40,677 bases of DNA from Chitinophagaceae bacterium (GTDB taxonomy: Bacteria > Bacteroidota > Bacteroidia > Chitinophagales > Chitinophagaceae): the NCBI GenBank assembly GCA_947447265.1, contig CANFKC010000044.1:1-40677 (forward strand), in the 5' to 3' direction. The position numbers and the translations under genes are program-made. A model generated the notes under the pieces. The model was not told where the DNA came from, made no database searches, and was given only the letters and a program-made list of their open reading frames with translations. Numbering within the stretch: the stretch's first letter is position 1; each line of letters opens with the position of its first letter. Shown piece after piece: positions 23,658 to 34,400 of the stretch.

Positions 23658-24305
23658 ATGGCTTTAGGTTCAATCCTTAAATTTTTCCTTCCAAAAGATA
23701 AAGTTTTTTTTAATTTATTTGAGCAGGTAGCTTCAAACCTCATTATCATGAGCGATTTGTTTAGCAATGCAATGCGTGAAACAGATCTGAATCAGCGGGA
23801 CGCTTTACTCAGGAAGTTAGAGGAGATGGAGCACAAAAATGATGAGGTGACTCATGAAATTTTTATTCAACTCGGTCAAAACTTCATTACGCCTCTTGAC
23901 AGGGAAGATATACATTACCTTGCCACCTCGCTTGATGATATTGCTGATTATTTATGGGGTGCCGGAAAAAGGGTAGTCAACTACCAGATCAAAGATGAAT
24001 ATAAAACCCTTCCTGCATTTGCTGAAATAATATCAAAATCGGTGAAATCTATCAACTCTGCCGTTTATGCGCTCAGGGATATGAAGGATATGAAGTCTAT
24101 AACTGACGCATGTGTATTGATAAACAGTCTTGAAAATAATGCTGACGATCTGCTGGATGCAACTATGCTTAAACTTTTCAGCGCTAACATAAGTGCAGTT
24201 GAATTGATAAAGCAAAAAGATATTTTCCAGATGTTAGAAGTGGTAACTGATAAATGTGAAGATGCTGCTAATGTAATTGAATCGATCATCATTAAATATT
24301 CTTAA
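23658..24305 (+). CDS. DUF47 family PhoU-like protein, 215 aa
   Basis: This is an all-helical PhoU-like protein of the DUF47/TIGR00153 group. Features are an FFLPKDKVFFNLFEQVASN start, the LRKLEEMEHKNDEVTHEI helix with the conserved acidic metal-binding residues (ExxxD), and TPLDREDIHYLATSLDDIADY. Family members accompany PiT phosphate transporters and probably regulate them. The gene ends 9 bp before the PiT gene, so they form an operon. Confidence 0.93.
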   Translation: MALGSILKFFLPKDKVFFNLFEQVASNLIIMSDLFSNAMRETDLNQRDALLRKLEEMEHKNDEVTHEIFIQLGQNFITPLDREDIHYLATSLDDIADYLWGAGKRVVNYQIKDEYKTLPAFAEIISKSVKSINSAVYALRDMKDMKSITDACVLINSLENNADDLLDATMLKLFSANISAVELIKQKDIFQMLEVVTDKCEDAANVIESIIIKYS

Positions 24306-24314
24306 GTTAAGCCT

Positions 24315-25514
24315 ATGTCTGCCTTACTTATTGTCATAATTGTTCTTGCGCTTGCTTTCGATTATATTAATGGTTTTCATGATGCTGCTAACTCTATAGC
24401 TACTATTGTATCAACCAAAGTACTAACTCCGGTTCAAGCTGTTTTTTGGGCCGCACTTTTCAACTTTGTGGCCTTCTTTATTTTCAGAGATCATGGTGTT
24501 GCAAAAACTGTTGCTAAAATTGTACATGAGAATTATATTACGCTTCCGGTTATTATGTCTGGCCTTATTGCCGCCATTAGCTGGAACCTGCTGACCTGGT
24601 GGTTTGGTATACCTTCAAGCTCTTCGCACACTTTAATTGGCGGCTTTGCCGGGGCTGCAATTGCACATGCTGGTTTTGGCGCCGTTGATTCCGGGCTTAT
24701 TCTAAAAACGGTAAGTTTCATCGTTCTTGCTCCGCTTATTGGTATGCTTATCGCGTTCATCATTTCACTTTGGTTTATTTACTCTTTCCGCAAGGGTATT
24801 TATCCTAAACTTATTTCGGGTTTTGTTATCATAGGGGTAATTTATCTTCTTTTAACTGTTTTGAAAACTGACCCTGCAGAGCTTAAAATAAATACTGGCA
24901 ACTATTACACCAATGTCATATTCGAAAAAGAGAACTTTAAATGGGTATTACTTTCGTTGATACTTATTGCTATGAGCTTCTTTACTATGATTTTGGGCTC
25001 GTTAAATACAGCTCGCTCCAACCTCTACCTCAAACGTTTTCAGTTAGTTTCGTCTGCAATATTCAGTATTGGGCATGGTGGTAACGATGCGCAGAAGGTA
25101 ATGGGTATTATTACTGCAGCGCTGGTTTGCGCAGGATATATGCAGGCTGACGCTCATATGCCGAATTGGGTACCACTGGCGTGCTACACGGCTATTGCTG
25201 TTGGTACGCTTAGCGGAGGCTCCAAGATCATTAAGACGATGGGAACGCGTATTACCAAGGTTACGCCGTTTGAGGGTGTTGCCGCCGAAACGGCTGGTGC
25301 TATTACTTTGTTCCTAACCGAGAACCTTAAGATACCGGTTAGTACTACGCACACTATTGCTGGGTCTATTATTGGAGTAGGTGCCACAAAAAGGTTATCA
25401 GCTGTTCGTTGGGGTGTTACTATCAACCTGCTGTGGGCATGGATTCTTACCATACCAATAAGCGGCTTGCTGGCGGCTATAATCTTTATGATCGTTAACC
25501 TGTTTCTGAAATAG
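24315..25514 (+). CDS. pit: Inorganic phosphate transporter, PiT family, 399 aa
   Basis: This is a polytopic inner-membrane protein with about eleven hydrophobic segments. The two PiT signature repeats are visible: DYINGFHDAANSIATIVST near residue 16 and SIGHGGNDAQKVMGIIT near residue 252. The associated SSSHTLIGG and VSTTHTIAGSIIG motifs are also present. It takes up phosphate with a cation. Coupled to the DUF47 gene just upstream. A strong terminator follows. Confidence 0.95.
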   Translation: MSALLIVIIVLALAFDYINGFHDAANSIATIVSTKVLTPVQAVFWAALFNFVAFFIFRDHGVAKTVAKIVHENYITLPVIMSGLIAAISWNLLTWWFGIPSSSSHTLIGGFAGAAIAHAGFGAVDSGLILKTVSFIVLAPLIGMLIAFIISLWFIYSFRKGIYPKLISGFVIIGVIYLLLTVLKTDPAELKINTGNYYTNVIFEKENFKWVLLSLILIAMSFFTMILGSLNTARSNLYLKRFQLVSSAIFSIGHGGNDAQKVMGIITAALVCAGYMQADAHMPNWVPLACYTAIAVGTLSGGSKIIKTMGTRITKVTPFEGVAAETAGAITLFLTENLKIPVSTTHTIAGSIIGVGATKRLSAVRWGVTINLLWAWILTIPISGLLAAIIFMIVNLFLK

Positions 25515-25532
25515 AAAGATATTTGTATCAAT

Positions 25533-25570
25533 AAAAAATCCGGACTGAATAACTTCAGCCCGGATTTTTT
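25533..25570. terminator. Bidirectional terminator between convergent genes
   Basis: AAAAAATCCGG (25533-25543) pairs with CCGGATTTTTT (25560-25570); an inner CTGA/TCAG extends the pairing. Both strands show a T run, so it serves the PiT gene (plus) and the secreted protein gene at 25586-26155 (minus). Confidence 0.9.
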
Positions 25571-25585
25571 GTTGGAAGGGGGTAA

Positions 25586-26155
25586 TTATTTGCTTGCTGT
25601 AGCCGCAGTAGCCGCGCCTGTTTTCAGCATAGTGTTGTATGCTTTCTTAAGTTCGGCCATATTGTTTTGGTGCATGCATGCTACAATTTTCTTTGCAGTT
25701 AAATCTGTTTTGCCGGCAGCGTCTATCCTCTTAGCTATGTCGATATTCACATCGAGATGGGAAAGCGTGAAGTTGTGCATTGACAAATTATACTTGTCTT
25801 TTTTGGTAGTAATATCAAGCACATAGGTTACAGTATATATGTCTTCAGGGTTGGCGCTTTTGGCTATGCTGAAGGAGTACGTACCAATACCTGAAAAGCT
25901 ATGCTTGCCATCATTTTTGACCATTGTGGTATTGAATACGCTGTTGAAATAGTAGCTCGCATTTTCATCCATTTGTTCACGGGTGTATGTTGCGCCCTCG
26001 TCATCCATAGGAACGTCAATATCATAATAGGGTTGGCTGCTTTTAACCGGCATTTTTTCAGGGGCAAGTTTTACCCATTCAAATTGCTTGCTTGCATTTT
26101 GTGCTGTTGATTGAGTAGTAGGTAACGCGAGCAATAAAAGTAACATCCATTTCAT
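25586..26155 (-). CDS. Small secreted protein, possibly DUF4468-like, 189 aa
   Basis: A signal peptide (MKWMLLLLLALPTTQSTAQ) is followed by a mature domain with the pattern FSGIGTYSFSI...YTVTYVLDITTKKDKYNLSMHNF, which recalls the DUF4468 (TBP-like fold) secreted proteins common in Bacteroidota. The last 30 residues are Ala/Thr-rich. No lipobox and no T9SS sorting domain, so it is likely periplasmic. Single gene with a shared terminator. The family call is tentative. Confidence 0.65.
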   Translation of the reverse strand: MKWMLLLLLALPTTQSTAQNASKQFEWVKLAPEKMPVKSSQPYYDIDVPMDDEGATYTREQMDENASYYFNSVFNTTMVKNDGKHSFSGIGTYSFSIAKSANPEDIYTVTYVLDITTKKDKYNLSMHNFTLSHLDVNIDIAKRIDAAGKTDLTAKKIVACMHQNNMAELKKAYNTMLKTGAATAATASK

Positions 26156-26371
26156 AATAAGCAGTTTTTTGTGGGTGGATTGATTAGTTTTCCAAGTGTT
26201 AATTGAGAGTATGTATTTTAATTCGTTTGCAAATATAAGTTAATAACAATTGATTAACAAAATTTTTGAGCAGAAATATTTTTGGACGCTATTGAGCTGG
26301 CGATTCATTTTGTGATTTTTAGGCAAATTTTATGCGAATGCAGCTCTAAAAAGTAAAGAAAAAGTACCAAT

Positions 26372-26440
26372 AATATTTCGCGCTTGAAGGGCTGCAGCCT
26401 ATGCCAAGTATTACGGTCTTTCTGACTTTCAAAAATCTTA
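26372..26440 (-). repeat. Diverged hairpin unit A, minus orientation
   Basis: Read on the minus strand this resembles unit A of the first array: a GTCAGAAAGACCGTAATAC start, a GGCTGCAGCCC middle and a GAAATATT tail. It lies in the 290-bp gap between the secreted protein gene and the membrane protein gene at 26447, with nothing else visible there. Confidence 0.6.
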
Positions 26441-26446
26441 ACTGAA

Positions 26447-27676
26447 TTAGATCGCCTGTAGGGTTTTTTTTGACAATTGCCAATAGAGGTAAGTACCATA
26501 AATAACCGTGGCAGTATACCAAATAGCTATTATGCGCGATGCGAAAATGAATTTGTAATGAACAATCGGCAAATAGTCTGGAAAGCACTTATCAAGACTC
26601 AAAAAATAGGGTATTGATGCAAGTGCATAGAGCCAGTAGTTTTTAGAAGCAGCGCCGTAAAAAAAGAAGAAGATGATTATGGGGTTGGCATATCGTTCGT
26701 GCATCTGCGAATTAAAATAGAAGAAGTACAGGCAAATAAGACCGGTACCTAAAAATACCTGCTGCCACAACGCTGTGGTTACGGGGGCAGCTGCCTGCCT
26801 GGCTTGCCATATTCTTTTTGTTAGCGGAAAGAAAACGAAAGCAGTAGCAGCGGAGAACAACAACAGCCCGATTACCCTGTAAGAAAGCAGGAAATACACA
26901 TCGTTATCGTTAATGAAATACGGATTTTTAGGTTCTATTATATACCACAGGTTGAATGCACAAATGGAGAGCTTATTATAGAGCCCGACTGAATGCGATG
27001 CATGCCAGGCCAGTTTGGCTACACCTCCGTTAAACAAAAATGGCAGCAGCAGCACCAATTGTATAGCGCCACTGGCAGCTATTGCAGCAATTACACGTTT
27101 TATACTGTTTAAGCTATAAAGCCAGACTAATGCCAGCACGGGTATGAACTCAATTGCCTGGGGTTTCGTGTACAGGGCAAGGGTGTAGAGGCTTACACTT
27201 ATTACCGGATACACGAACCCGGTTACAATTGCCAGAAAGCATAGATTGGTATAGATGCTGTCTATCTGCCCCCAAACCATTGAATTGAAAACATAAGCAA
27301 TATTCAGCAGCAGGTAGAGGTAGGGAATCTTGAAGGAGAGTATACGCTGGCGGAAACAACACAATACGAATACTGGAAGAAAATCAAAAAACACAAACAG
27401 TATTTTAATGCTGTTAATATGATTGATGATGTTGGCCTCGGTGCCCTGCAATGCATCGTAAATATACAAGGCGTAGACATATACCGGGAAGTAGTTAATA
27501 GTGGAGTTATATGCGTTCGCAAGGCCATTGTGGTGAATTAGGAGTGCCCATTCGCGCCAGAAACCCATATCATATTCCATATATGCGCGGGGCAGTATAA
27601 ACAGGTACAGCATAAAAAGCAGCAGAATTTCTATCCTGCTGCTTTTTAGTGTTTGATGAATACCTGTGTCTGTCAT
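26447..27676 (-). CDS. GT-C-like membrane protein, Gpi18/mannosyltransferase type, 409 aa
   Basis: This polytopic protein has about ten hydrophobic segments. The first periplasmic loop reads YDMGFWREWALLIHHNG...NYFPVYVYAL, matching the acidic first-loop motif of lipid-linked-sugar-dependent GT-C glycosyltransferases, specifically the Gpi18-like group (COG5542). QIDSIY and a KPQAIEFIP stretch are further family-like features. It would transfer a hexose from a polyprenyl-phosphate donor outside the inner membrane; donor and acceptor are unknown. The next gene upstream on the same strand, 172 bp away, encodes another GT-C-like protein. Confidence 0.7.
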   Translation of the reverse strand: MTDTGIHQTLKSSRIEILLLFMLYLFILPRAYMEYDMGFWREWALLIHHNGLANAYNSTINYFPVYVYALYIYDALQGTEANIINHINSIKILFVFFDFLPVFVLCCFRQRILSFKIPYLYLLLNIAYVFNSMVWGQIDSIYTNLCFLAIVTGFVYPVISVSLYTLALYTKPQAIEFIPVLALVWLYSLNSIKRVIAAIAASGAIQLVLLLPFLFNGGVAKLAWHASHSVGLYNKLSICAFNLWYIIEPKNPYFINDNDVYFLLSYRVIGLLLFSAATAFVFFPLTKRIWQARQAAAPVTTALWQQVFLGTGLICLYFFYFNSQMHERYANPIIIFFFFYGAASKNYWLYALASIPYFLSLDKCFPDYLPIVHYKFIFASRIIAIWYTATVIYGTYLYWQLSKKTLQAI

Positions 27677-27847
27677 TGGCCAAATGCAATTAAGTTTGCT
27701 ATTATCCTTAATAAAGGGAAATTAGTGCTTTACACAATTGCGCCTTTCAAATCGTAAATTATACGTACCAGGTTACTTTAGTGTTCGCCAATTAGCTTAA
27801 TCAGTACTATTTACTAACAGTTTAAGTTCAGGTAACGAAAATATTTT

Positions 27848-29974
27848 TTAGTGCGCCAGTTCAATGCCCGGATTTTTCTTTCCATTCGGGTCAGGGCTTT
27901 TAGGCGCCTGGTTAGCATGCAATATATTGTAAGCTGCATTCATGCCTTGCTGCGCCTGTGTATGGTTCGGGTTGAGCTTCAGTGTGTGCGACCATGCCTC
28001 TATGGCTTCTGCCGGTTGGTGGTTAGAGTAATAGGCACCACCGAGGTTGTAGTACAATTCCGGGTTGGTGGAATCTATGGAAATACCGATCTCGAACTCC
28101 TTTATTGCCTCGGGATACCTGCCGAATTTGCCGTAATTATTCCAGCCATTCCTCATGTGGTAATCACCCAATAAGGTGTACAAGCTTTTGAGGGTAGGGT
28201 AGCTAGGGTAGTTCTTCCGCACGCTATCCAGACATTTTTGTGCACTATCCAACACGCCCAACTTGTAATAGGCAATACCCTGATTCAGGTAGCCGGCTAC
28301 GAAGGTTGGGTGAATTGCTATGGCTTTATCCAGCAGTCCGATTGCTTTATGCAGGTAGGCATTTTTTGTATTCTCGTCTTTTTCTTTATCTGACATGGAG
28401 ATATAAGCGGCAGCAACATTACCGTTAACGAGCACACTATTAGGCACTACATTAATATCCTGAAAGAAAAGGGTCTGGTCAGTTTCCCAATCCGGATTGC
28501 GCGATATTGTTTTTACAGCACATAAAATGGTAATAACACTCATAATACCTATCAGTGCTGTTTTGGATGTGGCCGCTGGTTGTATCTTTTCGCAGATCCA
28601 ATAAATAAGCATAGCTACTGCTATTGAAAAACCAACTGATGAATGAAATATCAGACGTTCGCCCATGGTCGCGCCGATATTGAACACCATATTGTTAACC
28701 AGTAACAGATGGAGAATGTAAAATGCTCCTGCAAATGCGAGTACCTTGAATTCTTTACGGACAAAGGTAAAAAAGACGGTAGCACCTATTGTAGCTGAAT
28801 GCACCAATAGCGACAATCCAACCTGCCAGTTGCTGAAATCTTTATAGGGAATACTATTATAAGAATAATCGGCAGAGAGCGGGTGCGGGAAAATAAGCAG
28901 TTTCAGATAGTTGAGTGACGTAGCAATTTCCGTAGCAATTTTCTGGGTATGCGTGGCAAAGTAATAAGGGTTATTTAGAATTTCCTTGTCGGAGTTTTCA
29001 TTGCCATGTCTCATATTCGCGAAGAATTCGGGAAGGGTCTGGTCAGAATCACCAATGGCTACCTTTATTCGAATGAAAAGGTATATCGCCACTACAGCAA
29101 GGTAAGGTAAGAAGGCCCTGATACTTTTCGGGATAGAGTAGTCGCGGAAAAGATAGAAGGCCAGCGGCAACAGCAGGCCAAGCGTGATGGCATATTCTTT
29201 TGAGAGGAAGGCCAGGAACAAGCTCAACATAGCAGCGCCAAGAAAAAGCAGTTTCTTCTCCGCCTCATACTTAAATGCAAAAATGAAAGTAAGGCAAATA
29301 AAGAGCAATGACATGATTTCGTCACGGCTTTTTACGTTTGCCACGACTTCGGTATGTATCGGGTGAATCGTAAATAATATGGTGGCTAAAAAGGCTATCA
29401 TTGGGTTGTCTTTCAATACAATAGCGCGTAAAAAATAAAGTAGTACAACAACCAGACCCATGTACCAGAAAATAGTAAAAAGATGCCGCATGTGCATATT
29501 ACTTACCAGCTTCCGCTCTTCAGGTCCGCTAATGCCGTAGGTGAAATTTTGTTTCAACAGGCTATCGACTTTATCTTCCGGCGTAGCACCGAAAAACTGC
29601 TGTTCTATGGCAAATGTGGCTATGGAAAGCGGACGGTACCTACCGCCTGCAAGCTGGTTAACCGTATTCAGCTGGCGATAATAGCTATCATAAGCATCCT
29701 TGGTAAAAATACCTTTCAGCCCGGCAAAACCTTCCTGCACGTATTCGTTTTTTATTATTACAATGCCGTCATCATGAGCATGTTCGTTAAAATAAGTATT
29801 GGCGTAGAAAATGAAGGCAAGCAGCGCCACTATCCAGGCCTGTACTTTAAAATCGTAAATTGATAGTTTGGGTTTATCTACGGTTGGGGTATTTGCCGCT
29901 GGCCGTTGCTCGGTAGCAGCAGTACTAATGCCGGGCTCAGTTGTGGAAAGATTCGTCTTCTGTTTTTTGGCCAT
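27848..29974 (-). CDS. TMTC-like membrane protein with C-terminal TPRs, 708 aa
   Basis: After a cytosolic low-complexity N-terminus (about 1-50), some eleven membrane segments run to residue about 490. The first loop has HAHDDGIVIIKNEYVQEGF, and NVKSRDEIMSLLF follows an IHPIHTEVVA segment; these are hallmarks of TMTC/O-mannosyltransferase-like proteins (DUF1736 type). Residues about 535-690 hold TPR units (for example NPELYYNLGGAYYSNHQPAEAIEAW). The probable role is protein O-glycosylation on the periplasmic side, with TPRs binding the target. This is inferred from the family; Bacteroidota do have a general O-glycosylation pathway. Confidence 0.8.
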   Translation of the reverse strand: MAKKQKTNLSTTEPGISTAATEQRPAANTPTVDKPKLSIYDFKVQAWIVALLAFIFYANTYFNEHAHDDGIVIIKNEYVQEGFAGLKGIFTKDAYDSYYRQLNTVNQLAGGRYRPLSIATFAIEQQFFGATPEDKVDSLLKQNFTYGISGPEERKLVSNMHMRHLFTIFWYMGLVVVLLYFLRAIVLKDNPMIAFLATILFTIHPIHTEVVANVKSRDEIMSLLFICLTFIFAFKYEAEKKLLFLGAAMLSLFLAFLSKEYAITLGLLLPLAFYLFRDYSIPKSIRAFLPYLAVVAIYLFIRIKVAIGDSDQTLPEFFANMRHGNENSDKEILNNPYYFATHTQKIATEIATSLNYLKLLIFPHPLSADYSYNSIPYKDFSNWQVGLSLLVHSATIGATVFFTFVRKEFKVLAFAGAFYILHLLLVNNMVFNIGATMGERLIFHSSVGFSIAVAMLIYWICEKIQPAATSKTALIGIMSVITILCAVKTISRNPDWETDQTLFFQDINVVPNSVLVNGNVAAAYISMSDKEKDENTKNAYLHKAIGLLDKAIAIHPTFVAGYLNQGIAYYKLGVLDSAQKCLDSVRKNYPSYPTLKSLYTLLGDYHMRNGWNNYGKFGRYPEAIKEFEIGISIDSTNPELYYNLGGAYYSNHQPAEAIEAWSHTLKLNPNHTQAQQGMNAAYNILHANQAPKSPDPNGKKNPGIELAH

Positions 29975-30040
29975 ATATTTAATATAATACTCGTGGTAGT
30001 GATGCAGATCAATTAGTATGGCAAATTACGATATTGCGCG

Positions 30041-30607
30041 TTAATTAATAAATTCTTCTATGACCGATTGCAGCTCGGTTGTAGCGATAGCCAGGTCTTC
30101 ATTAATAACTATCTTATCAAACCTTGGTGCAAACGTAAGTTCCAATTTTGCTTTATCTATCCGTTCTTCAAGGCTGTGTTCTGTTTCAGTGCCTCTGAAA
30201 ACCAATCGGTTTCTTAACTCTTCAATAGAGGGTGCCTGTATAAAAATAGTACGCGAGATTTTCCGGTATTTATCGCTAATGGCAAGGGCACCCTGCACAT
30301 CAATATCAACTAAAGGAGATTTGCCAAGGTTCCAGATGCGTTGTAATTCAGTGCGGAGTGTACCATAATATTTGCCGGTATACACCATTTCCCATTCAAT
30401 AAAAGCATCTTCGTCAATCAGCTTTTTAAATTCTGTTTCGGTATAATAATAGTAGTCTTTACCATGCACTTCACCGGGGCGGGGAGTGCGTGTGCATGCT
30501 GAAATAGAAAACTCAAGTTGTGGGCAGCGTTCCAGTAACCTTTTTACTAAAGTTGTTTTACCCGAGCCCGAAGGGGCTGTGATTATTATTATTTTACCTG
30601 TTGCCAA
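30041..30607 (-). CDS. gmk: Guanylate kinase, 188 aa
   Basis: The enzyme phosphorylates GMP to GDP with ATP. The P-loop APSGSGKTT (residues 10-18), the GMP-binding TRTPRPGEVHGKDYYY and EWEMVYTGKYYGT regions, and LVDIDVQGA are all present, and length is normal. No ATG is available: the frame begins with TTG at 30607 and a stop lies two codons upstream. So TTG is the likely start, reading MATGKIIIITAPSG. The gene is 66 bp upstream of the TMTC-like gene and may be co-transcribed with it. Confidence 0.95.
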   Translation of the reverse strand: MATGKIIIITAPSGSGKTTLVKRLLERCPQLEFSISACTRTPRPGEVHGKDYYYYTETEFKKLIDEDAFIEWEMVYTGKYYGTLRTELQRIWNLGKSPLVDIDVQGALAISDKYRKISRTIFIQAPSIEELRNRLVFRGTETEHSLEERIDKAKLELTFAPRFDKIVINEDLAIATTELQSVIEEFIN

Positions 30608-31442
30608 AAGTTATGTGCTATTTGTTGCGAATTAAGCAAAAAAAAATGACTTTTTTGTATTGTCGCTGGTTTTAAGGGTGTGTGACTCCTTTTAAACTGG
30701 TGCGGGTAGGGGGCTTGGGTTGGCGGTCGGGTTACTCGAGTAGGGGTGATTACCTGAACTCCCGGCGGCATAGCGGGAGTTCAGGCAATTGGGGCCCAAA
30801 GCGAATACGTCCGATGGCTGTTGGTGGGAAACAACAACAGCGGCGAAAAATGAGAGTGAGGAGCGAGAGCGAAGAGCGGCATGCTAAGCAAATTAGCCCC
30901 CATTACCCCTGTCCTCGCCGACGGCCTGTCGCCTCTTTGACAAAAGGGGAGTTTCCTGCAGCATATATACTGCACTTACAGACTGCGTCACAGGTTAACT
31001 TTCCCGAGCGACTGCGAGGACGTCGGCATTCCCCGCTCTTTTGGTGCGAGCCAGTCCCGCTCTTTCAGCGGGAGGTTAGGGGTGAGGCCAACCACCCAAA
31101 AACGGCAGTTACAAACTGCTTCAATTACAGCGACACGAGTAACCCAGCCACCAACCCACGCCGCATACTCGCGCCAGGCATTGGAGAGAATCATGGCCGA
31201 CAAAGTCAGAGTTGGGTTAACTGGTCATCAAATGAATCACTCTAAAATCAAAGTCAGACAATTACCCCCTAGCCCTAAAATTAGGTACGGTAAATAACAA
31301 TATGTTTTTTTTGTTGGTCTGTAGAATACTCGCTGCGAAAACCTATCTTTGTCAGGAGTCATTTTGCAGACGCCATAAACCCGGTTTTTTTGTTGGGTTT
31401 CAATATTTTCTTATTTGATGAAATTTAAATGAGCAGTAAACT
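30608..31442. other. 835-bp region without a gene, repeat debris
   Basis: The open frames here have no recognisable protein character. CCTGAACTCCCG (30753-30764) and CGGGAGTTCAGG (30774-30785) form a perfect 12-bp hairpin. TCCCGCTCTTTCAGCGGGAGG near 31052-31072 and several GGGGTTAGGGG-like words look like fragments of interspersed repeats. The right end holds the promoter region of the histidine kinase at 31443 (CTTATTTGATG near 31420 is a weak -7 candidate). Confidence 0.55.
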
Positions 31443-34400
31443 ATGGCCCTTAAGAAAATATATACCGAAGAAGAACTGGAATTATACGAGACAATCGTAA
31501 ATTTTTCGGAAGATGCAATCATTACCAAAACGCTTGATGGGATTGTTACAAGTTGGAACAGCACAGCTGAGCAATTGTTTGGTTACAGCTATGATGAAAT
31601 TATCGGTAAACACATTTCGGTAATTATACCTGCCAACCGTATAAACGAGGAATCGGAAATTATAGGGAAAATTAGAGCCGGAGAATTGGTAAGGCACTAT
31701 GAAACAGAGCGGCTGAAAAAAGATGGCAGCATTGTTTTTATTTCACTTACAGTTTCCCCTCTGAAAAACAGCAGTGGCACCATTACCGGTGCCTCGATAA
31801 TTGCCCGAGATATAACCAGGCAGCGGCGTGAACAGCAACATTCCAAATTGCTGGAATCGGTAATTACCAATACAACAGATGCTATCCTGATAACAGATGC
31901 TTCGCCCTTGCAGTTGCCCGGCCCCAGAATTGTATATGCGAATGCTGCTTTTACAAAAATGACAGGTTATAGTTTCGAGGAAATAGTAGGCGAAACTCCT
32001 CGTATACTTCAGGGGCCGAAATCGGACAATGTTGAGTTAGCCCGGCTGAGCAAAGCGATGCATGAAAAGTCACCATGCGAATTAACCATCATTAATTATA
32101 AGAAGAACGGTGAAGAGTTCTGGAATAATTTTATTGTTAACCCAATAATAGATGAAAAGGGCAAATGCACGCATTTTGTATCAATAGAACGTGATATTAC
32201 CGCCACAAAAAACGAAGATGTAAGAAATTACTTTATTTCAGAAATAAGCAAGGTTTTTAATGGAAATTCGGGCTTTCATGAGAGTCTCGATAAATTCCTA
32301 AGTAAACTGGTTGGCTTCGGAGACTATAGTTTGGCGGAGTTATGGCTGATAGATACTGAAAAGAAGCAGCTTACGCTAACTTCGAAAATAGCTTCTATCC
32401 CCGAGACGGAACTGTTTTTCAGTGAGAGCGCGAAAAAAAAATCGTTAACAAAAGGTATAGGTCTGCCAGGCATTGTCTGGGAAACCAGAAAGAGCCAGTT
32501 CTGGGATGACATCAGTGAACCGGAACATTTTGTGCGCAGAGAGGCCGCAAAGATTGCCGGCGTGAGGTCAATTTACGGCATTCCCATCTTTTCAAATAAG
32601 GAGGTTACAGGTGTTTTGATTCTCGGTTTAACGGTTAGCGAAATAGAGAACGTAGCATTTATGGATACGCTAGAAGGCATAGGCGTAGTTCTTGGCAATG
32701 AAATAGTCCGCAAGCAGTTAGATGAAGAACTTAATAAGATTTTTACATTTACACCTGACGTTCTCTGCACGGTTTCCGCTGATGGCTATTTTAAGAAGGT
32801 AAATCCAGCTATGAGCAGGATACTCGGGTATAGCGAAGAAGAGTTACTGGCAACGCCATTTCTTTCCCTTGTGCATGTTGAGGACAGGCAAAAGACATTG
32901 GCGGAATTGGGTAGGATTTTAGAAGGAAGGCCAACTTACTATATCGAAAACAGATACATCACGAAATCGGGGCAGGTAAAATGGCTGGCCTGGACCACCA
33001 CTGGCGCTTCGGCGGAAGGCATTATCTATTGTTCAGCAAAAGATATTACAGAAAAAAAGGACCTGGAAGTACTCATCACTAAAGCAACTGGTATTGCGCG
33101 CATGGGTGGTTGGGAAATAGACATGCTGTCAGGTGATATCTATTGGTCAGTGATGGTACGTCAAATACTGGAAGTACGGGCAGATGTTCAGCCGGATCTG
33201 GAAAATGCAATTAGATTTTATAAAGAAGGGGAGAGCAGGGAAATAATTACGAGGGTGATAAAGGACGCAACGGAATTTGGTAAACCATGGGATGTTGAAT
33301 TGCAGATTATTACCGCAAAGGGAAATACAAAATGGGTAAGGGTTATTGGCGAAGCTGAGTTTGTAGGCGATAAGTGCATAAGAATTTTAGGGAGCTTCCA
33401 GGAAATAGACGGACGGAAGAAGGCGGAGTTTGCCGAAAAAAAGGCCCTCGAAGAAAGAAACCTGATACTAGAAAGTATAGATGACGCTTTTTTTGCAGTG
33501 GATAAAAACTGGAAGGTCACTTACTGGAACCGGAAAGCTGAAGCGGTTTTAGGACGGTCAAAAAGCGAGGTGCTGGACCATAATTTGTGGGAAGTATATG
33601 CAGACTCAACGGAATCAAACGCCTACAAAATGTATCAGCATGCTATGGATACATTTTACGCTACCAATTTTGAAGATTATTCGCAACGGCTTAATAAGTG
33701 GTATGAGATTAGCATATATCCATCGTTAGAAGGACTTTCGGTATATTTTAAAGATGTAACCGATAGGAAATCGACCGAGATCGAGTTGAAGAAGTTACAC
33801 CAAAGCCTGATAAAGCAAGCCAGGGAATTAGAAATATCTAATGCAGAGCTGGAGCAGTTTGCCTTTGTAGCGTCGCACGACCTGCAGGAACCATTACGTA
33901 TGGTAACAAGCTTTATGACTCAACTGGAAAAAAAGTATGGCGACCTCATAGACGATACCGGTAAGAAATATATCTATTTTGCAGTTGATGGCGCTAAGCG
34001 GATGCGCCAGATAATACTGGACCTACTGGAGTTTTCAAGAGTCGGCAGAATGGAGGAACGACAGGAGGAAATTGACCTTACTCAACTCGTGAATGATATG
34101 CTGCCGCTCTTGCGGAAGAATATAGAAGAATCGCGGGCAGTGATAACGTTAGGGAAATTACCTACCGTAACAATAAACAGAACTCCAATAAGCCAGGTGT
34201 TTCAAAACCTCTTGGGCAATGCAATAAAATACCGGCGGGAGGGCGTTGCGCCACAAATAAACATAGCCTGCGAAGATGGCGGAAATTACTGGCATTTTAC
34301 GGTTTGCGACAATGGTATTGGCATTAATGTTGAATATTTTGAAAAGATATTTATTATTTTCCAAAGGTTACATACAAGGGAACAATATTCTGGTACTGGC

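Noticed and set aside
30682-31245. 187-aa plus-strand frame
   Set aside because: It crosses a perfect hairpin and repeat fragments; the translation is low in hydrophobic pattern and rich in Arg/Ser/Pro, as in non-coding DNA.
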